Below are positions 20,213-28,756 of a stretch of 64,000 bases of DNA, one piece after another. Made by a program: the position numbers and the translations under genes. Under the pieces are notes generated by a model. It saw nothing but the letters and a program-made list of their open reading frames with translations. It ran no database searches and was not told where the DNA came from. Location: assembly GCA_963796565.1 (NCBI GenBank), contig CAWCMA010000008.1, positions 186,001 through 250,000 of the forward strand, written 5' to 3'. The DNA is from JAKAVN01 sp963796565. GTDB lineage: Bacteria > Desulfobacterota > Binatia > Binatales > Binataceae. Every line of letters begins with the position of its first letter. The stretch's first letter is position 1.

Positions 20213-22954
20213 TCATCGCGCCGCTTTGCCAGCATTCGGATTCGGCCGCAGCACCTTTATCATCTCCAGAATCGAAAGCGGGATCAGTCCCAGTAGTATC
20301 CCAACCGCGCACTCGGTGAAAGTAATCCGTTGGGTCTGAAAAATCGCTTCCATCATGGGAGTGGTGGAAATCACGAGTTGAAGCGCGAAGCTCACGAGTA
20401 CGACCCACAGCAGGCGCAGGTTGGTGAGCAGGCCGATCCGCCACAGCGGCTTGTCCGCGCTGCGCGCGCCGAAAGCCCGGACCAGCTCCTCCACCACGAG
20501 CACGAAGAAGGCCGCGTTACGCGCCCGCGCGATTTCCATCCCGCTGTAAATCGCGTAGCCGAAGACGCATAGCGTCACGCCGGCCGACAGGCATCCCACC
20601 AGCATCACCCGGCCCATGAAGCCTCGACTGATGATTTCCGCTTTCGCAGGGCGCGGCGGACGCAGGAGCACGTCGCGGTCGATCGGATCGGTCGCCAGTG
20701 CGAGTGCGGGCAACCCGTCGGAGACGAGGTTGATCCAGAGCAACTGGATCGGGAGGAACGGCAGCGGCCAGCCGACGACGCCCGCGACCAGCATAACCAT
20801 GAGCTCGCCGAAATTTCCGCCCATCAGGTAGAGCAGCGTCTTGACCACGTTGTCGTAGATCCCGCGGCCTTCCTCGACCGCCGCGACGATGGTGGCGAAA
20901 TTGTCGTCGGCGATTACGATGTCGGCCGCCTCCTTGGTGACTTCGGTCCCGCTGATGCCCATGGCGATGCCGATCGCGGCCTCCTTGAGCGCAGGAGCGT
21001 CATTGACGCCGTCACCCGTCATGGCGACCACGACGCCGTGCGACTTCCAGGCGCGGACGATCTTTAGCTTGTGCTCGGCGGTCACGCGTCCATAGACGGA
21101 AACTTTGTAGACCTGCGCGCGCAGTTCCCCGTCGCTCATCCGCTCGAGGTCGGTGCCGCTGAGCGCCAGGTCGCCCGGGCGCAGGATGCCGAGGTCGCGG
21201 GCAATCGCCGCGGCGGTTGCGGGATGATCGCCGGTGATCATGACGGTGCGGATTCCGGCGAGTTGGCATTTGCGCACCGCTTCGCGCGCTTCGGCTCGCG
21301 GTGGATCCTGCATCGCGACCAGCCCCAGGAACTCGAGGTCGCGCTCGATCTGCGCGGCGTCGAGCGAAGCCTCGCCGCCCCCGGTCGACGGCTCGAGCGA
21401 TCGCTGCGCGCATGCGATTACGCGCAGCGCGTCGCTTGCCATCATCGCGTTCGCCTCCGTGATTCGAGCGAGGTCCTCGGGGCTCAGCGGCTTGACTCCG
21501 TCGCGCGTCCTGATTCGCGAGCATCGCGCGAGGATCATCTCGGGTGCGCCCTTGGTGTATGCGGTCAGGCCCCGGTCCGTCTTCACAACCACGGTCATCC
21601 GCTTGCGCTCGGAGGTGAATGCGATCGTTCCGACCCGGCGCATCTGCGCTGCGAGTTGCTCGCGGGTGATGCCCGCTTTGGCTGCGAGCACGAGCAGAGC
21701 GCCCTCGGTTGGATCGCCCAGGACAGTGGGACGGCCAGCTTGCGAGGCCAGATGCGCGTCGTTGCAGGCGACCGCGGCTCGCAGGAGATCGTCCAGCGCG
21801 GCATCCTGCTCGGACAGAGCTGTGCCGTCAGCGAAGATCGCGCCGTCGGTGGAGTAACCCTCACCCGTCACGTCGAAGACGCAGTCACGCGTCACAACCT
21901 TGCGCGCGGTCATTTCGCCAACGGTCAGCGTGCCGGTCTTGTCGGTGCATATGACCTGCGCACAGCCCAGCGTCTCGACCGAGTGGAGACGGCGGATGAG
22001 CGCGTTTCTCCGCGCCATCCGTGAGACGCCCAAGGCAAGCGCTACGGTCACGATGGCGGGCAGGCCCTCCGGGATAGCTGCAACAGCGAGGCTGATAGCG
22101 CCAAGAAACAGCTCAAAGATCGGGACCGCGCGCATCAGCCCCAGCGCGAAGATCAGTGCAACGATTCCCATGCAAAACCAGAGCAACTGCCGGGCGACCC
22201 GATCCAACTGGCGTTGGAGCGGAGTCTGCTCACTCGAGGCGGTTTCGAGCAGCCGGGCGATTTTCCCGAACTCGGTATGCATTCCGGTGGCCACGACCAT
22301 CGCGCGGCCGCTGCCCCGCGTGACCGCGGTGCCGAGGAACAACATGTTGCCGCGCTCGGGCAGCAGCGTGTCACGCGCGCAAGTGGCGGGCGACTTCGCT
22401 ACCGGCACGGATTCCCCGGTCAAGGCGGCTTCATTCGTCTCGAGTCCCGCCTCCTCAAGCAGGCGCGCGTCGGCAGCCACTAGATCGCCCGCCTCCACCA
22501 GCAGCAAGTCGCCGGGGACCAGAACGGATGCGGGCACGGTCGCGGCGCTTCCGTCGCGCAGGACGCGGCCCCTGGGCGCCGTCATGCGTTTCAGTTCGGC
22601 GACCGCCTTATCGGCGCGATATTCCTGGAAAAAACCGATCACCGCGTTGAGCACGATGATCGCGACGATCGCGATAGCGTCGACGCGTTCGCCCATCACC
22701 GCCGACACGGAAGCGGCAAGAATCAGAATCCAAATCACCAGGCTGGTGAATTGCCGGGCGAAGATGGTGAGCGCGGACGTTGCGGCGGCCTGCGCGATCT
22801 CATTGAGACCATGTATAGCGAGCCGGCGCCGCGCTTCGGTGGCACTCAGCCCGCGGACGGGATCGGCCGCCAACTCGGCGGCGATCGCGTCGGGTGGCAG
22901 CGCGTGCCAGTCCTGCCGCGCAGAGTTCTTTGCGGTGTCCGAGAGGTCGTTCAT
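20213..22954 (-). CDS. P-type IIA cation-transporting ATPase (calcium-type)
   Basis: 913 residues with all P-type landmarks: actuator TGES in AALTGESVPVAK, AIPEGLPA in M4, phosphorylation site CTDKTGTLT, nucleotide-binding AYTKGAPE, MITGDHPATA and hinge TGDGVNDAPALK. M6 reads NLVSDGLPALAL, and the N-terminal cation_ATPase_N domain and the C-terminal membrane group are complete. The PEGL and N-x-x-S-D pattern places it with SERCA/PMR1-like Ca2+ pumps rather than heavy-metal or K+ pumps. A plus-strand Ca2+/cation exchanger starts 138 bases from its ATG, so the pair probably shares a regulatory region for ion export. Confidence 0.93.
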   Translation of the reverse strand: MNDLSDTAKNSARQDWHALPPDAIAAELAADPVRGLSATEARRRLAIHGLNEIAQAAATSALTIFARQFTSLVIWILILAASVSAVMGERVDAIAIVAIIVLNAVIGFFQEYRADKAVAELKRMTAPRGRVLRDGSAATVPASVLVPGDLLLVEAGDLVAADARLLEEAGLETNEAALTGESVPVAKSPATCARDTLLPERGNMLFLGTAVTRGSGRAMVVATGMHTEFGKIARLLETASSEQTPLQRQLDRVARQLLWFCMGIVALIFALGLMRAVPIFELFLGAISLAVAAIPEGLPAIVTVALALGVSRMARRNALIRRLHSVETLGCAQVICTDKTGTLTVGEMTARKVVTRDCVFDVTGEGYSTDGAIFADGTALSEQDAALDDLLRAAVACNDAHLASQAGRPTVLGDPTEGALLVLAAKAGITREQLAAQMRRVGTIAFTSERKRMTVVVKTDRGLTAYTKGAPEMILARCSRIRTRDGVKPLSPEDLARITEANAMMASDALRVIACAQRSLEPSTGGGEASLDAAQIERDLEFLGLVAMQDPPRAEAREAVRKCQLAGIRTVMITGDHPATAAAIARDLGILRPGDLALSGTDLERMSDGELRAQVYKVSVYGRVTAEHKLKIVRAWKSHGVVVAMTGDGVNDAPALKEAAIGIAMGISGTEVTKEAADIVIADDNFATIVAAVEEGRGIYDNVVKTLLYLMGGNFGELMVMLVAGVVGWPLPFLPIQLLWINLVSDGLPALALATDPIDRDVLLRPPRPAKAEIISRGFMGRVMLVGCLSAGVTLCVFGYAIYSGMEIARARNAAFFVLVVEELVRAFGARSADKPLWRIGLLTNLRLLWVVLVSFALQLVISTTPMMEAIFQTQRITFTECAVGILLGLIPLSILEMIKVLRPNPNAGKAAR

Positions 22955-23092
22955 AGCTCAATCGGCACGAATCATGATGGACGGTCTCCGCACGCTGGAC
23001 TAGGATCGGCCTGCTCGCGGCCGACGTCTCTCCTGGCAACGGTCGTGCGGGCGGAGCCACAGACACGGATTCGATTCAGCCGTCGGGACAGG

Positions 23093-24097
23093 ATGCTGCC
23101 ATACATCTTCGCGTTCCTAGCCAGCGCCGCGATCGTGATCGCGGCCGGCGCCGCCCTGACCCGAGCCGCCGACACGATCGCGGAGGCCACCGGCTTGGGC
23201 CGCGCATGGATAGGAGCAATGCTCCTCGCGGGCGCCACCTCGCTTCCCGAACTCGCCACCGACGTCGCCGCGGTGCGGATGCACGCTCCCAACCTGGCGG
23301 CCGGCGACCTCTTTGGCTCGAGTCTGGCCAACATGCTCATCCTGGCGGTCATCGATCAGCTTTCGCGGCAGGAGAGCGTTCTGCGCACCGCCGCGATCGA
23401 AAACGGGCTGATCGCTTGCCTCGCGATTATTCTCAATACCCTGGGTGCGCTTTTCGTCCTCACGCAGTCGCGAACGACGGTGCTTGGAGTATCGCCGGAA
23501 TCGGTCCTGCTCCTGCTCGTGTATCTCGCAGGAACTCGCGCCGTTTATCGCAACGGCGTCAGACATGCGGAGGCATTGGCTTCGGCAGCCCCGCCGCAGG
23601 GGCGCGCGGCCGCCCACAGCCTCAAGCGAGCGGTAGTGGTATTCGCCGGGGGCGCCGTTGTGATCCTTACCGTCTCGCCAGCGTTGGCATGGTCGGCCAA
23701 GCACATCGCGGAGGTCAGTGGGCTCGGCAACACCTTCGTAGGTACCTGGTTGCTGGGTCTTTCCACTTCCCTGCCGGAACTCGTAACCTCGTTTGCCGCA
23801 GTCCGCATGGGAGCCTTTGACCTCGCCGTCGGAAATCTCTTCGGGTCCAACTCTTTCAACATGGTAATCTTTTTGATTCTGGATTTGGCGAGCCCTTCGG
23901 GATCCATCTTTGCCGGATTGAGTCCGGCGCACGCTATCTCCGGCACGCTCGCGGTTGTCCTCATGAGCTTGGGACTGGCCAGCATCCTGTACCGCGCGGA
24001 GCGACGGTTCTTCATGGTAGAACCGGATAGCGCCCTGATGCTCGTAGCCTACGCATTGTCTATCTGGATCCTGTACCTGCATTCGGGTGTCAGGTAG
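23093..24097 (+). CDS. calcium/sodium (CaCA family) antiporter, YrbG-like
   Basis: 334 residues and about ten membrane spans. The two inverted alpha-repeats are clear: GATSLPELATDVAAVRMHA with GDLFGSSLANM in the first half, and GLSTSLPELVTSFAAVRMGA with GNLFGSNSFNM in the second. The Glu of each SLPE is the cation-binding carboxylate. The start is the ATG at 23093; the frame is open upstream but overlaps the divergent ATPase gene. Direction and counter-ion cannot be inferred. It is paired head to head with the P-type ATPase, consistent with low- and high-affinity calcium extrusion. Confidence 0.9.
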   Translation: MLPYIFAFLASAAIVIAAGAALTRAADTIAEATGLGRAWIGAMLLAGATSLPELATDVAAVRMHAPNLAAGDLFGSSLANMLILAVIDQLSRQESVLRTAAIENGLIACLAIILNTLGALFVLTQSRTTVLGVSPESVLLLLVYLAGTRAVYRNGVRHAEALASAAPPQGRAAAHSLKRAVVVFAGGAVVILTVSPALAWSAKHIAEVSGLGNTFVGTWLLGLSTSLPELVTSFAAVRMGAFDLAVGNLFGSNSFNMVIFLILDLASPSGSIFAGLSPAHAISGTLAVVLMSLGLASILYRAERRFFMVEPDSALMLVAYALSIWILYLHSGVR

Positions 24098-24213
24098 CAC
24101 GACCGGAGGTCCGGCCTCGACGAGGTGTGAGGCCACGCGACTGAGGTTGCGAGATAAAGCGAAAGGTTACGATTGGGCGCGGCCGCGAATCCCGCACATC
24201 GGGATTGTGCGTG

Positions 24214-24708
24214 TCAAGACCGGCGCGACGACTTCGACCTGGGCTTCGACGAGCCGCGACCCGGCTTGGGTGACGGCGCCTCCGCGGCTCTCACCGTCAG
24301 CACCGGGCATTCGGCTATGCGCACAACCCGCTCGGCTACGGAGCCGAGAAACAGATGATACAGGCCCGTGTGCCCGTGGGTCGCGATGATGATCAAGTCG
24401 GCCTTCCATTTCTTGGCAACGTTGGCGATTACCTCATATGGAACTCCGAAGTGAACCTCGGAGCGGCACTTACGGTGTCGCCGCCGTGTCCGTTGCTCCA
24501 GCTTCGTGAGGGTTTCTGCTGCCTCCGTGCGATGGTGCTCCAGAATTTCCGACACGTCGGTTATCATGCGGGTGTGCCGGATGGGCTCGACCACGTTCAG
24601 CAGCAGGAGTTCGGCGTTGTGCGCGCCCACGAAGTCAATTGCGTAGTCGATCGCTTTGAGCGCGGGATCCGAAAAGTCGGTCGGAACTAGGATTCGCTCG
24701 ATGGTCAT
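24214..24708 (-). CDS. universal stress protein (UspA family)
   Basis: 164 residues with the single-domain Usp fold: start RILVPTDFSDPALKAIDYA, middle LLLLNVVEPI, then DLIIIATHGHTGLYHLFLGS and AECPVLTVRA. The THG-9x-GS spacing is that of the nucleotide-binding members, with Ala replacing the first Gly. A basic, Pro/Ser-rich tail of about 20 residues follows. It converges with the cation exchanger gene. Role probably stress resilience; binding partner unknown. Confidence 0.9.
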   Translation of the reverse strand: MTIERILVPTDFSDPALKAIDYAIDFVGAHNAELLLLNVVEPIRHTRMITDVSEILEHHRTEAAETLTKLEQRTRRRHRKCRSEVHFGVPYEVIANVAKKWKADLIIIATHGHTGLYHLFLGSVAERVVRIAECPVLTVRAAEAPSPKPGRGSSKPRSKSSRRS

Positions 24709-24912
24709 CTTGTGAAGGCCTCTTTTACGCCGGGCGTTGGCAAATGCGCACAGCCCACTAACCTAATCTAACGCACTTCAGTTTTTCGTACATCTCTCAA
24801 GGCTGCATTGCACCGCAGTCTCAATGCGCCGCGAACCGCGTGACCTCCCTGCGCAGGATCTCGCGGATCAAGGCGCAAATCCATTTTTCGTCGTCGGAGA
24901 TGACGCGCGAAC

Positions 24913-25779
24913 TCAGTGGCCGCCCAGTTGCTGCTGCAGTTCGAAGACCTCGTCTCGAAGCTTCTGGATGTAGCCCTGCTGTTCCTGGATCTGCTTCTGC
25001 AGCTCGAATTGCGGCTGCTCGGTTTCATAGGAAGGGGCGTCGGCGGGCTTGGAGGGGTCACTGGCGGCCACGATGGTGTCGTTGATCTTGCAATTCGCGA
25101 GCGGGACGTCATCGTCGGCGCAATTCTGCAAGCTCGTGCGCTTCGCCAGCAGGTGCGCGATCTCGGTCTGCTGCGTGGCGAGCTGGTTCTTGAGTTGTTC
25201 CTGCTCGCGTTCTGTTTCCAGATGCTGCTTGACCGCCGTGTAAGTGCCGACCGTGGCCACACCGGCGGCGGCCCCGCCCATCATTCCAGCCGTGCCGGCC
25301 CCGGGAATCATTGCGCCCGCCACGGCACCGAGCATTCCGCCGGCCGCCACCGCCAGGGTGCGATCGAGGACGCCGGGCGCCTTGCGCATCGCGCATTCGA
25401 CCGTATGGCCCTGATGCAGTTCGATCACTTCACCGGTCACGGTCACGAGCGTGCCGACGTCGTTCTGCTGCGTCTGCACGTTGATTACCGCGTCGGCCTC
25501 GTCAGGGTACTTCTCGATCCCGAGCGCCCGCAGCTTGGTCGCCATCTGCACGCCATCCCCATCCATCGCAGCGTCCGTGTAAGGTTCGGTGAAGGTCACA
25601 CTGCCGAGGTCGTGGTAGCACTCGCTGGGCACGTCGCCCGCGGAGACGTAGATGAAGCGGTCCGGCGCGCGGGCCGGCGTTGGCGGCGCTTGCGGCGCGC
25701 GTTGAGCGGAGCAGGCGCAAGCGATCAGTGCGGTCGCCAGGAACAACAACCGCAACGGCGAAACTACGAATACTTGCAA
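24913..25779 (-). CDS. lipoprotein with glycine-zipper segment and C-terminal coiled coil
   Basis: About 288 residues from a TTG at 25779, chosen because AGGAG lies 10 bases upstream and the following sequence is a lipoprotein signal (LRLLFLATALIACAC, Cys21 or Cys23). An ATG/GTG start further upstream would put 22 polar residues before the signal. The mature protein has a YajQ/LPP20-like small domain (YHDLGSVTFTEPY; DAVINVQTQQ), a Gly/Ala-rich segment near residues 147-180 (GGMLGAVAGAMIPGAGTAG) like glycine zippers of outer-membrane lipoproteins, and a long coiled coil (LEKREQEQ-like, ending FELQQQLGGH). An envelope structural role is inferred. Confidence 0.75.
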   Translation of the reverse strand: MQVFVVSPLRLLFLATALIACACSAQRAPQAPPTPARAPDRFIYVSAGDVPSECYHDLGSVTFTEPYTDAAMDGDGVQMATKLRALGIEKYPDEADAVINVQTQQNDVGTLVTVTGEVIELHQGHTVECAMRKAPGVLDRTLAVAAGGMLGAVAGAMIPGAGTAGMMGGAAAGVATVGTYTAVKQHLETEREQEQLKNQLATQQTEIAHLLAKRTSLQNCADDDVPLANCKINDTIVAASDPSKPADAPSYETEQPQFELQKQIQEQQGYIQKLRDEVFELQQQLGGH

Positions 25780-25869
25780 ACTATCGCAACTCCTGTGAGG
25801 GGGATTGACCCGAACAAGATTATCGCCAGCCGACGAGCGAGCCAACCCAATTCGCCCTGCTTACGCGAA

Positions 25870-26970
25870 TCAGCCCCAGACGCGACGGGCGACGTCGGCG
25901 ACCAGCGCGAGTTTGCGCTCCTGCATCGCGGGCTCCACCGGGTTGCCCTTGATTCCGGAGGCGAAGCCGCACTGAGTCGAGAGCGCCAGTTGCTCGCGGG
26001 GGAAAAAGCGCGCGGCTTCTTCGATACGCCGGGTAAGCTCGTCGACCGATTCGAGCACGTTGCGCTTGGTCGTCACCAGGCCGAGCACGACGCGCTTGTC
26101 GCGCGGCACATCGGCCAACGGCTCGAAGGAGCCCGAGCGCGAGTCGTCGTACTCGAGCAAAAATTCGTCGTAGCCCCGCGCGCGCTGGAAGACCTCGCGC
26201 GCGATCGAGTCGTAGCCGCCGCGGGCCAGCCAGCGGCCGTCATTGTTGCCGCGGCACAGGTGCAATCCGAAGGTCACACCGGGTTGAGCGGCGAGCGAGT
26301 TGAGAATTTCCACGCCCTCGCCGAGCATGCGTTTGGGGTCGATGCCGCGTTCCTCGAAGACCATGCGCCGCACCTCGGGGTCGACGAGGTTGGTCAATTC
26401 AGGCGCGTCGATCTGGACGTACTCGCATCCCAGGCGCGCCAGTTCGGCGATCTCCTCCCGAATCACGACGGCGCCGTCGGCGAACATCTCGAACGGATCG
26501 CGGTAGGCGGCGACCGACTCCCGCGGCGACCAGAACATTTTCAGCATCATCGGGCTCGGCAGCGTCATCTTGATCGGCCGCCGCGCACGAGCGCGTGCGT
26601 AAACGAATTCTTCGGTCGCGAGCGAACGACGCCGGCGCACCTTGCCGGTGACCGCGAGGCCCAGCGAGAGGTTGACCACGTGACCGTCCTCCTCATGCCA
26701 GGGCTGTGTAACGGACGAGCTGCGCGAGAGGCCCTCGGTGCACTCCAGCAGCGAGCCGAGGAAGCTCATGCGCCGCTGCTCGCCGTCGTTGATGATGTCG
26801 AGGCCGGCCGCCTCCTGCAGGGCAAGTGCTTCGTCCACGGCGCGATCTTCGATTCGTTTGTAGCGGGCCGCGGAGATGTCGCCCGCGCGCAGCGCGCGCC
26901 GCGCCTCGCGCAGATACTCGGGCCGCAGCAGCGAGCCGATCGGCTGGGAACGATAGATGCGTCCGCTCAT
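25870..26970 (-). CDS. cobalamin-independent methionine synthase-like (MetE C-terminal family) protein
   Basis: 366 residues, corresponding to the catalytic C-terminal barrel of MetE without its N-terminal half. Seen motifs: QPIGSLLRP at the start, DIINDGEQRRMSFLG, YVQIDAPELT, zinc ligands HLCRGN (His and Cys) and a late Cys in LSTQCGFASG. Short MetE-like proteins include methyltransferases acting with corrinoid or alternative thiols, and their true substrates are mostly unknown. No riboswitch was seen upstream. It is a lone gene between the lipoprotein and zinc-ribbon genes. Confidence 0.88.
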   Translation of the reverse strand: MSGRIYRSQPIGSLLRPEYLREARRALRAGDISAARYKRIEDRAVDEALALQEAAGLDIINDGEQRRMSFLGSLLECTEGLSRSSSVTQPWHEEDGHVVNLSLGLAVTGKVRRRRSLATEEFVYARARARRPIKMTLPSPMMLKMFWSPRESVAAYRDPFEMFADGAVVIREEIAELARLGCEYVQIDAPELTNLVDPEVRRMVFEERGIDPKRMLGEGVEILNSLAAQPGVTFGLHLCRGNNDGRWLARGGYDSIAREVFQRARGYDEFLLEYDDSRSGSFEPLADVPRDKRVVLGLVTTKRNVLESVDELTRRIEEAARFFPREQLALSTQCGFASGIKGNPVEPAMQERKLALVADVARRVWG

Positions 26971-27094
26971 CTGGAAAAACCTCCGTCGCGAAAGCTCGGC
27001 GTGGGAGCCCGCGTCTCTGAAGCGTTTTATAGACCGTATAGGGGACCGGCACCAACTCGCGAATGCGAATAACCAGCGACTCAGAGACGGAACT

Positions 27095-27125
27095 AAAAAG
27101 GGGCGGCCCCGTGGGACCGCCCCTT
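27095..27125 (-). terminator. rho-independent terminator of zinc-ribbon gene
   Basis: On the minus strand a nine-pair GC stem (AAGGGGCGG with CCGCCCCTT), with loop TCCCACGGGG, is followed by TTTTT. It starts 29 bases after the stop of the zinc-ribbon gene. Confidence 0.85.
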
Positions 27126-27153
27126 GCGATGTCTGGTTCGGCTGCGGACGCGC

Positions 27154-27336
27154 CTAGTGCTTGGTCTCGATCCGTTTGCCGTAGGTCACTTCGCCTTTGT
27201 CGACTCGCAGGCTGAAGCCGCACTCGGGATTGGTGCAAACCCAGGCCTTGAAAATCACCGAAGCCCCTTCCTGGCCATAGTCCGAAAGTGGAATCAGAGT
27301 GCCATTGTTACACTTCTGGCACTTCGGCAACTCCAT
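27154..27336 (-). CDS. small zinc-ribbon protein
   Basis: 60 residues from the ATG at 27336, selected because GGAGG lies 9 bases upstream. Two Cys pairs (CQKC and CTNPEC) form a four-Cys zinc ribbon: MELPKCQKCNNGTLIPLSDY then WVCTNPECGFSLRVDKG. Proteins of this size and pattern are rubredoxin-like or nucleic-acid/protein-binding ribbons; no enzyme domain is present. Its own terminator and good ribosome-binding site show a stand-alone transcript. Confidence 0.85.
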   Translation of the reverse strand: MELPKCQKCNNGTLIPLSDYGQEGASVIFKAWVCTNPECGFSLRVDKGEVTYGKRIETKH

Positions 27337-27564
27337 CACACCACACCTCCTATACGGCCGGCCAGCTCCCGGCCCGAGCCCAAAAGTTATCCGACCCAAG
27401 AACCTAATTCAACTTGGCCCCTGGCATGGCGGAGCGCACGATTTTGCGTCCCGTATGGCCGGTTCGAACGCCCGGATTCGCGGCCGAATGGCCACTCGGC
27501 GGTCGTACGGCAGGGGCTCGCAGCAAATCCCGCGAGCGCGCCGGCGTGATAGTATCCGGTTGCC

Positions 27565-28608
27565 ATGGATGCCGCGCAGCCGGCTTTTCTCATCCGCGAA
27601 GCCCGTGCCACCGACCATCGCCGGATGCTGCGGCTGGCGCGCGAGCTCAATTCGATCAATCTGCCTACGGACTCGGCCGAGATGGCCGAGACGCTCGCGC
27701 GTTCGGCGAAGTCGTTTCGCGGGCGCATCGCCAACCGTGCGCGCGCGGTCTATATCTTCTGCGCCGAAGAGATCGCGACGCGGACGATCGCCGGCGCCTC
27801 GATGATCATCGGGCAGCATGGCACGCCGCAGAGCCCGCACTATTACCTCGAAATCGACAGCGACGAGCGGTACTCCAGGCGGCTGCGCAGGATGTTCCGG
27901 CATGCCTATCTGCGTTTGCGTCATTCGATGAACGGGCCGAGCGAGGTCGGCGGACTTATCGTGACGCAAGCGATGCGCCATCGCCCCGAGCGGATCGGCA
28001 AGCAGCTCTCTTGGGCGCGCTTCGTTTATATCGGGCGCCATCTCAAGCGCTTCCAGGACCGGGTGATCGCCGAGATGTTGCCGCCAACCATCGGCGATCA
28101 GGGCAACATCTTTTGGGACCATTACGGACGGCGCGTGACGGGGTTGTCGTTTCGCGAGGCCGACCGGCTGTCGATCCGCGACAAGGAGTTTATCCCGGCG
28201 CTGTTTCCCGACGCGCCGCTCTATACCTTTTTGTTGCCGGACGAAGTGCGCGCGTCGATCGGAGCCGTCCGCGAGGAGAGCCGCGGCGCCGTCAGGCTCC
28301 TGGAGCAGGCGGGGATGAAGTTTCTCAACCAGATCGATCCGTTTGACGGCGGTCCGTACTATGGCGCGCCGACCGCCGAACTGGTCCCGATCAGGCAGCG
28401 GCGTACGCTGAAAATAAGGATAGGCGAGTCGGCCGCCGAGCACGCGCGCCCGTACATGGTCGCGCATGAGGACCCGCGCCGGGGCTTTCGCGCGGTGGAG
28501 GCGAGCGCGTTGGAAGAGGAGGAAGGACGGCTGGTGGTGGCGCGAGGCGTGGTCGAGGCGCTGGGCCTCGCCGAAGGCGCGTCGGTGGAAGCCGTCCCGC
28601 TGCCGTAG
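27565..28608 (+). CDS. arginine N-succinyltransferase (AstA)-family acyltransferase
   Basis: 347 residues with the AstA signature: N-terminal FLIREARATDHRRMLRLA, ELNSINLPTD, SEVGGLIVTQAMRHRP, then GNIFWDHYGRRVTGLSFREA and NQIDPFDGGPYYGAPTAEL. AstA transfers succinyl from succinyl-CoA to arginine in the ammonia-producing arginine pathway. The other ast genes are not in the window, so the acceptor here may differ. It faces an M20 deacylase-type peptidase across a 148-base gap, which could form an acyl-transfer/deacylation pair. Confidence 0.87.
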   Translation: MDAAQPAFLIREARATDHRRMLRLARELNSINLPTDSAEMAETLARSAKSFRGRIANRARAVYIFCAEEIATRTIAGASMIIGQHGTPQSPHYYLEIDSDERYSRRLRRMFRHAYLRLRHSMNGPSEVGGLIVTQAMRHRPERIGKQLSWARFVYIGRHLKRFQDRVIAEMLPPTIGDQGNIFWDHYGRRVTGLSFREADRLSIRDKEFIPALFPDAPLYTFLLPDEVRASIGAVREESRGAVRLLEQAGMKFLNQIDPFDGGPYYGAPTAELVPIRQRRTLKIRIGESAAEHARPYMVAHEDPRRGFRAVEASALEEEEGRLVVARGVVEALGLAEGASVEAVPLP

Positions 28609-28700
28609 TGCACCGTTGCCCGAGCCCATAGATCTCGCGGATTGACCCCGGATCCCTGTGCTTCGACTCTGGCGATGCTCGCTCTGAAAAAATCCGCGGT

Positions 28701-28733
28701 CCCTCGACTCGCGCAGCGCTCGCTCAGGATAAC
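28701..28733. repeat. REP-like intergenic element, copy 1
   Basis: Between the convergent AstA-like and M20 genes lies CTCGACTCGCGCAGCG followed by CTCGCTCAGGATA. The same GACTCGC...CGCTCAGGAT core recurs at 38071-38091. Such elements are common between genes in soil genomes. Confidence 0.4.
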
Positions 28734-28756
28734 TGAAGAAGCGGATTTGCGCCGGC

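Noticed and set aside
24916..27072. A 718-codon open frame on the plus strand across the lipoprotein and MetE-like genes
   Set aside because: It is antisense to two proteins with clear family motifs, crosses their gap, and its translation is Arg/His-rich with no domain. High GC keeps it open.
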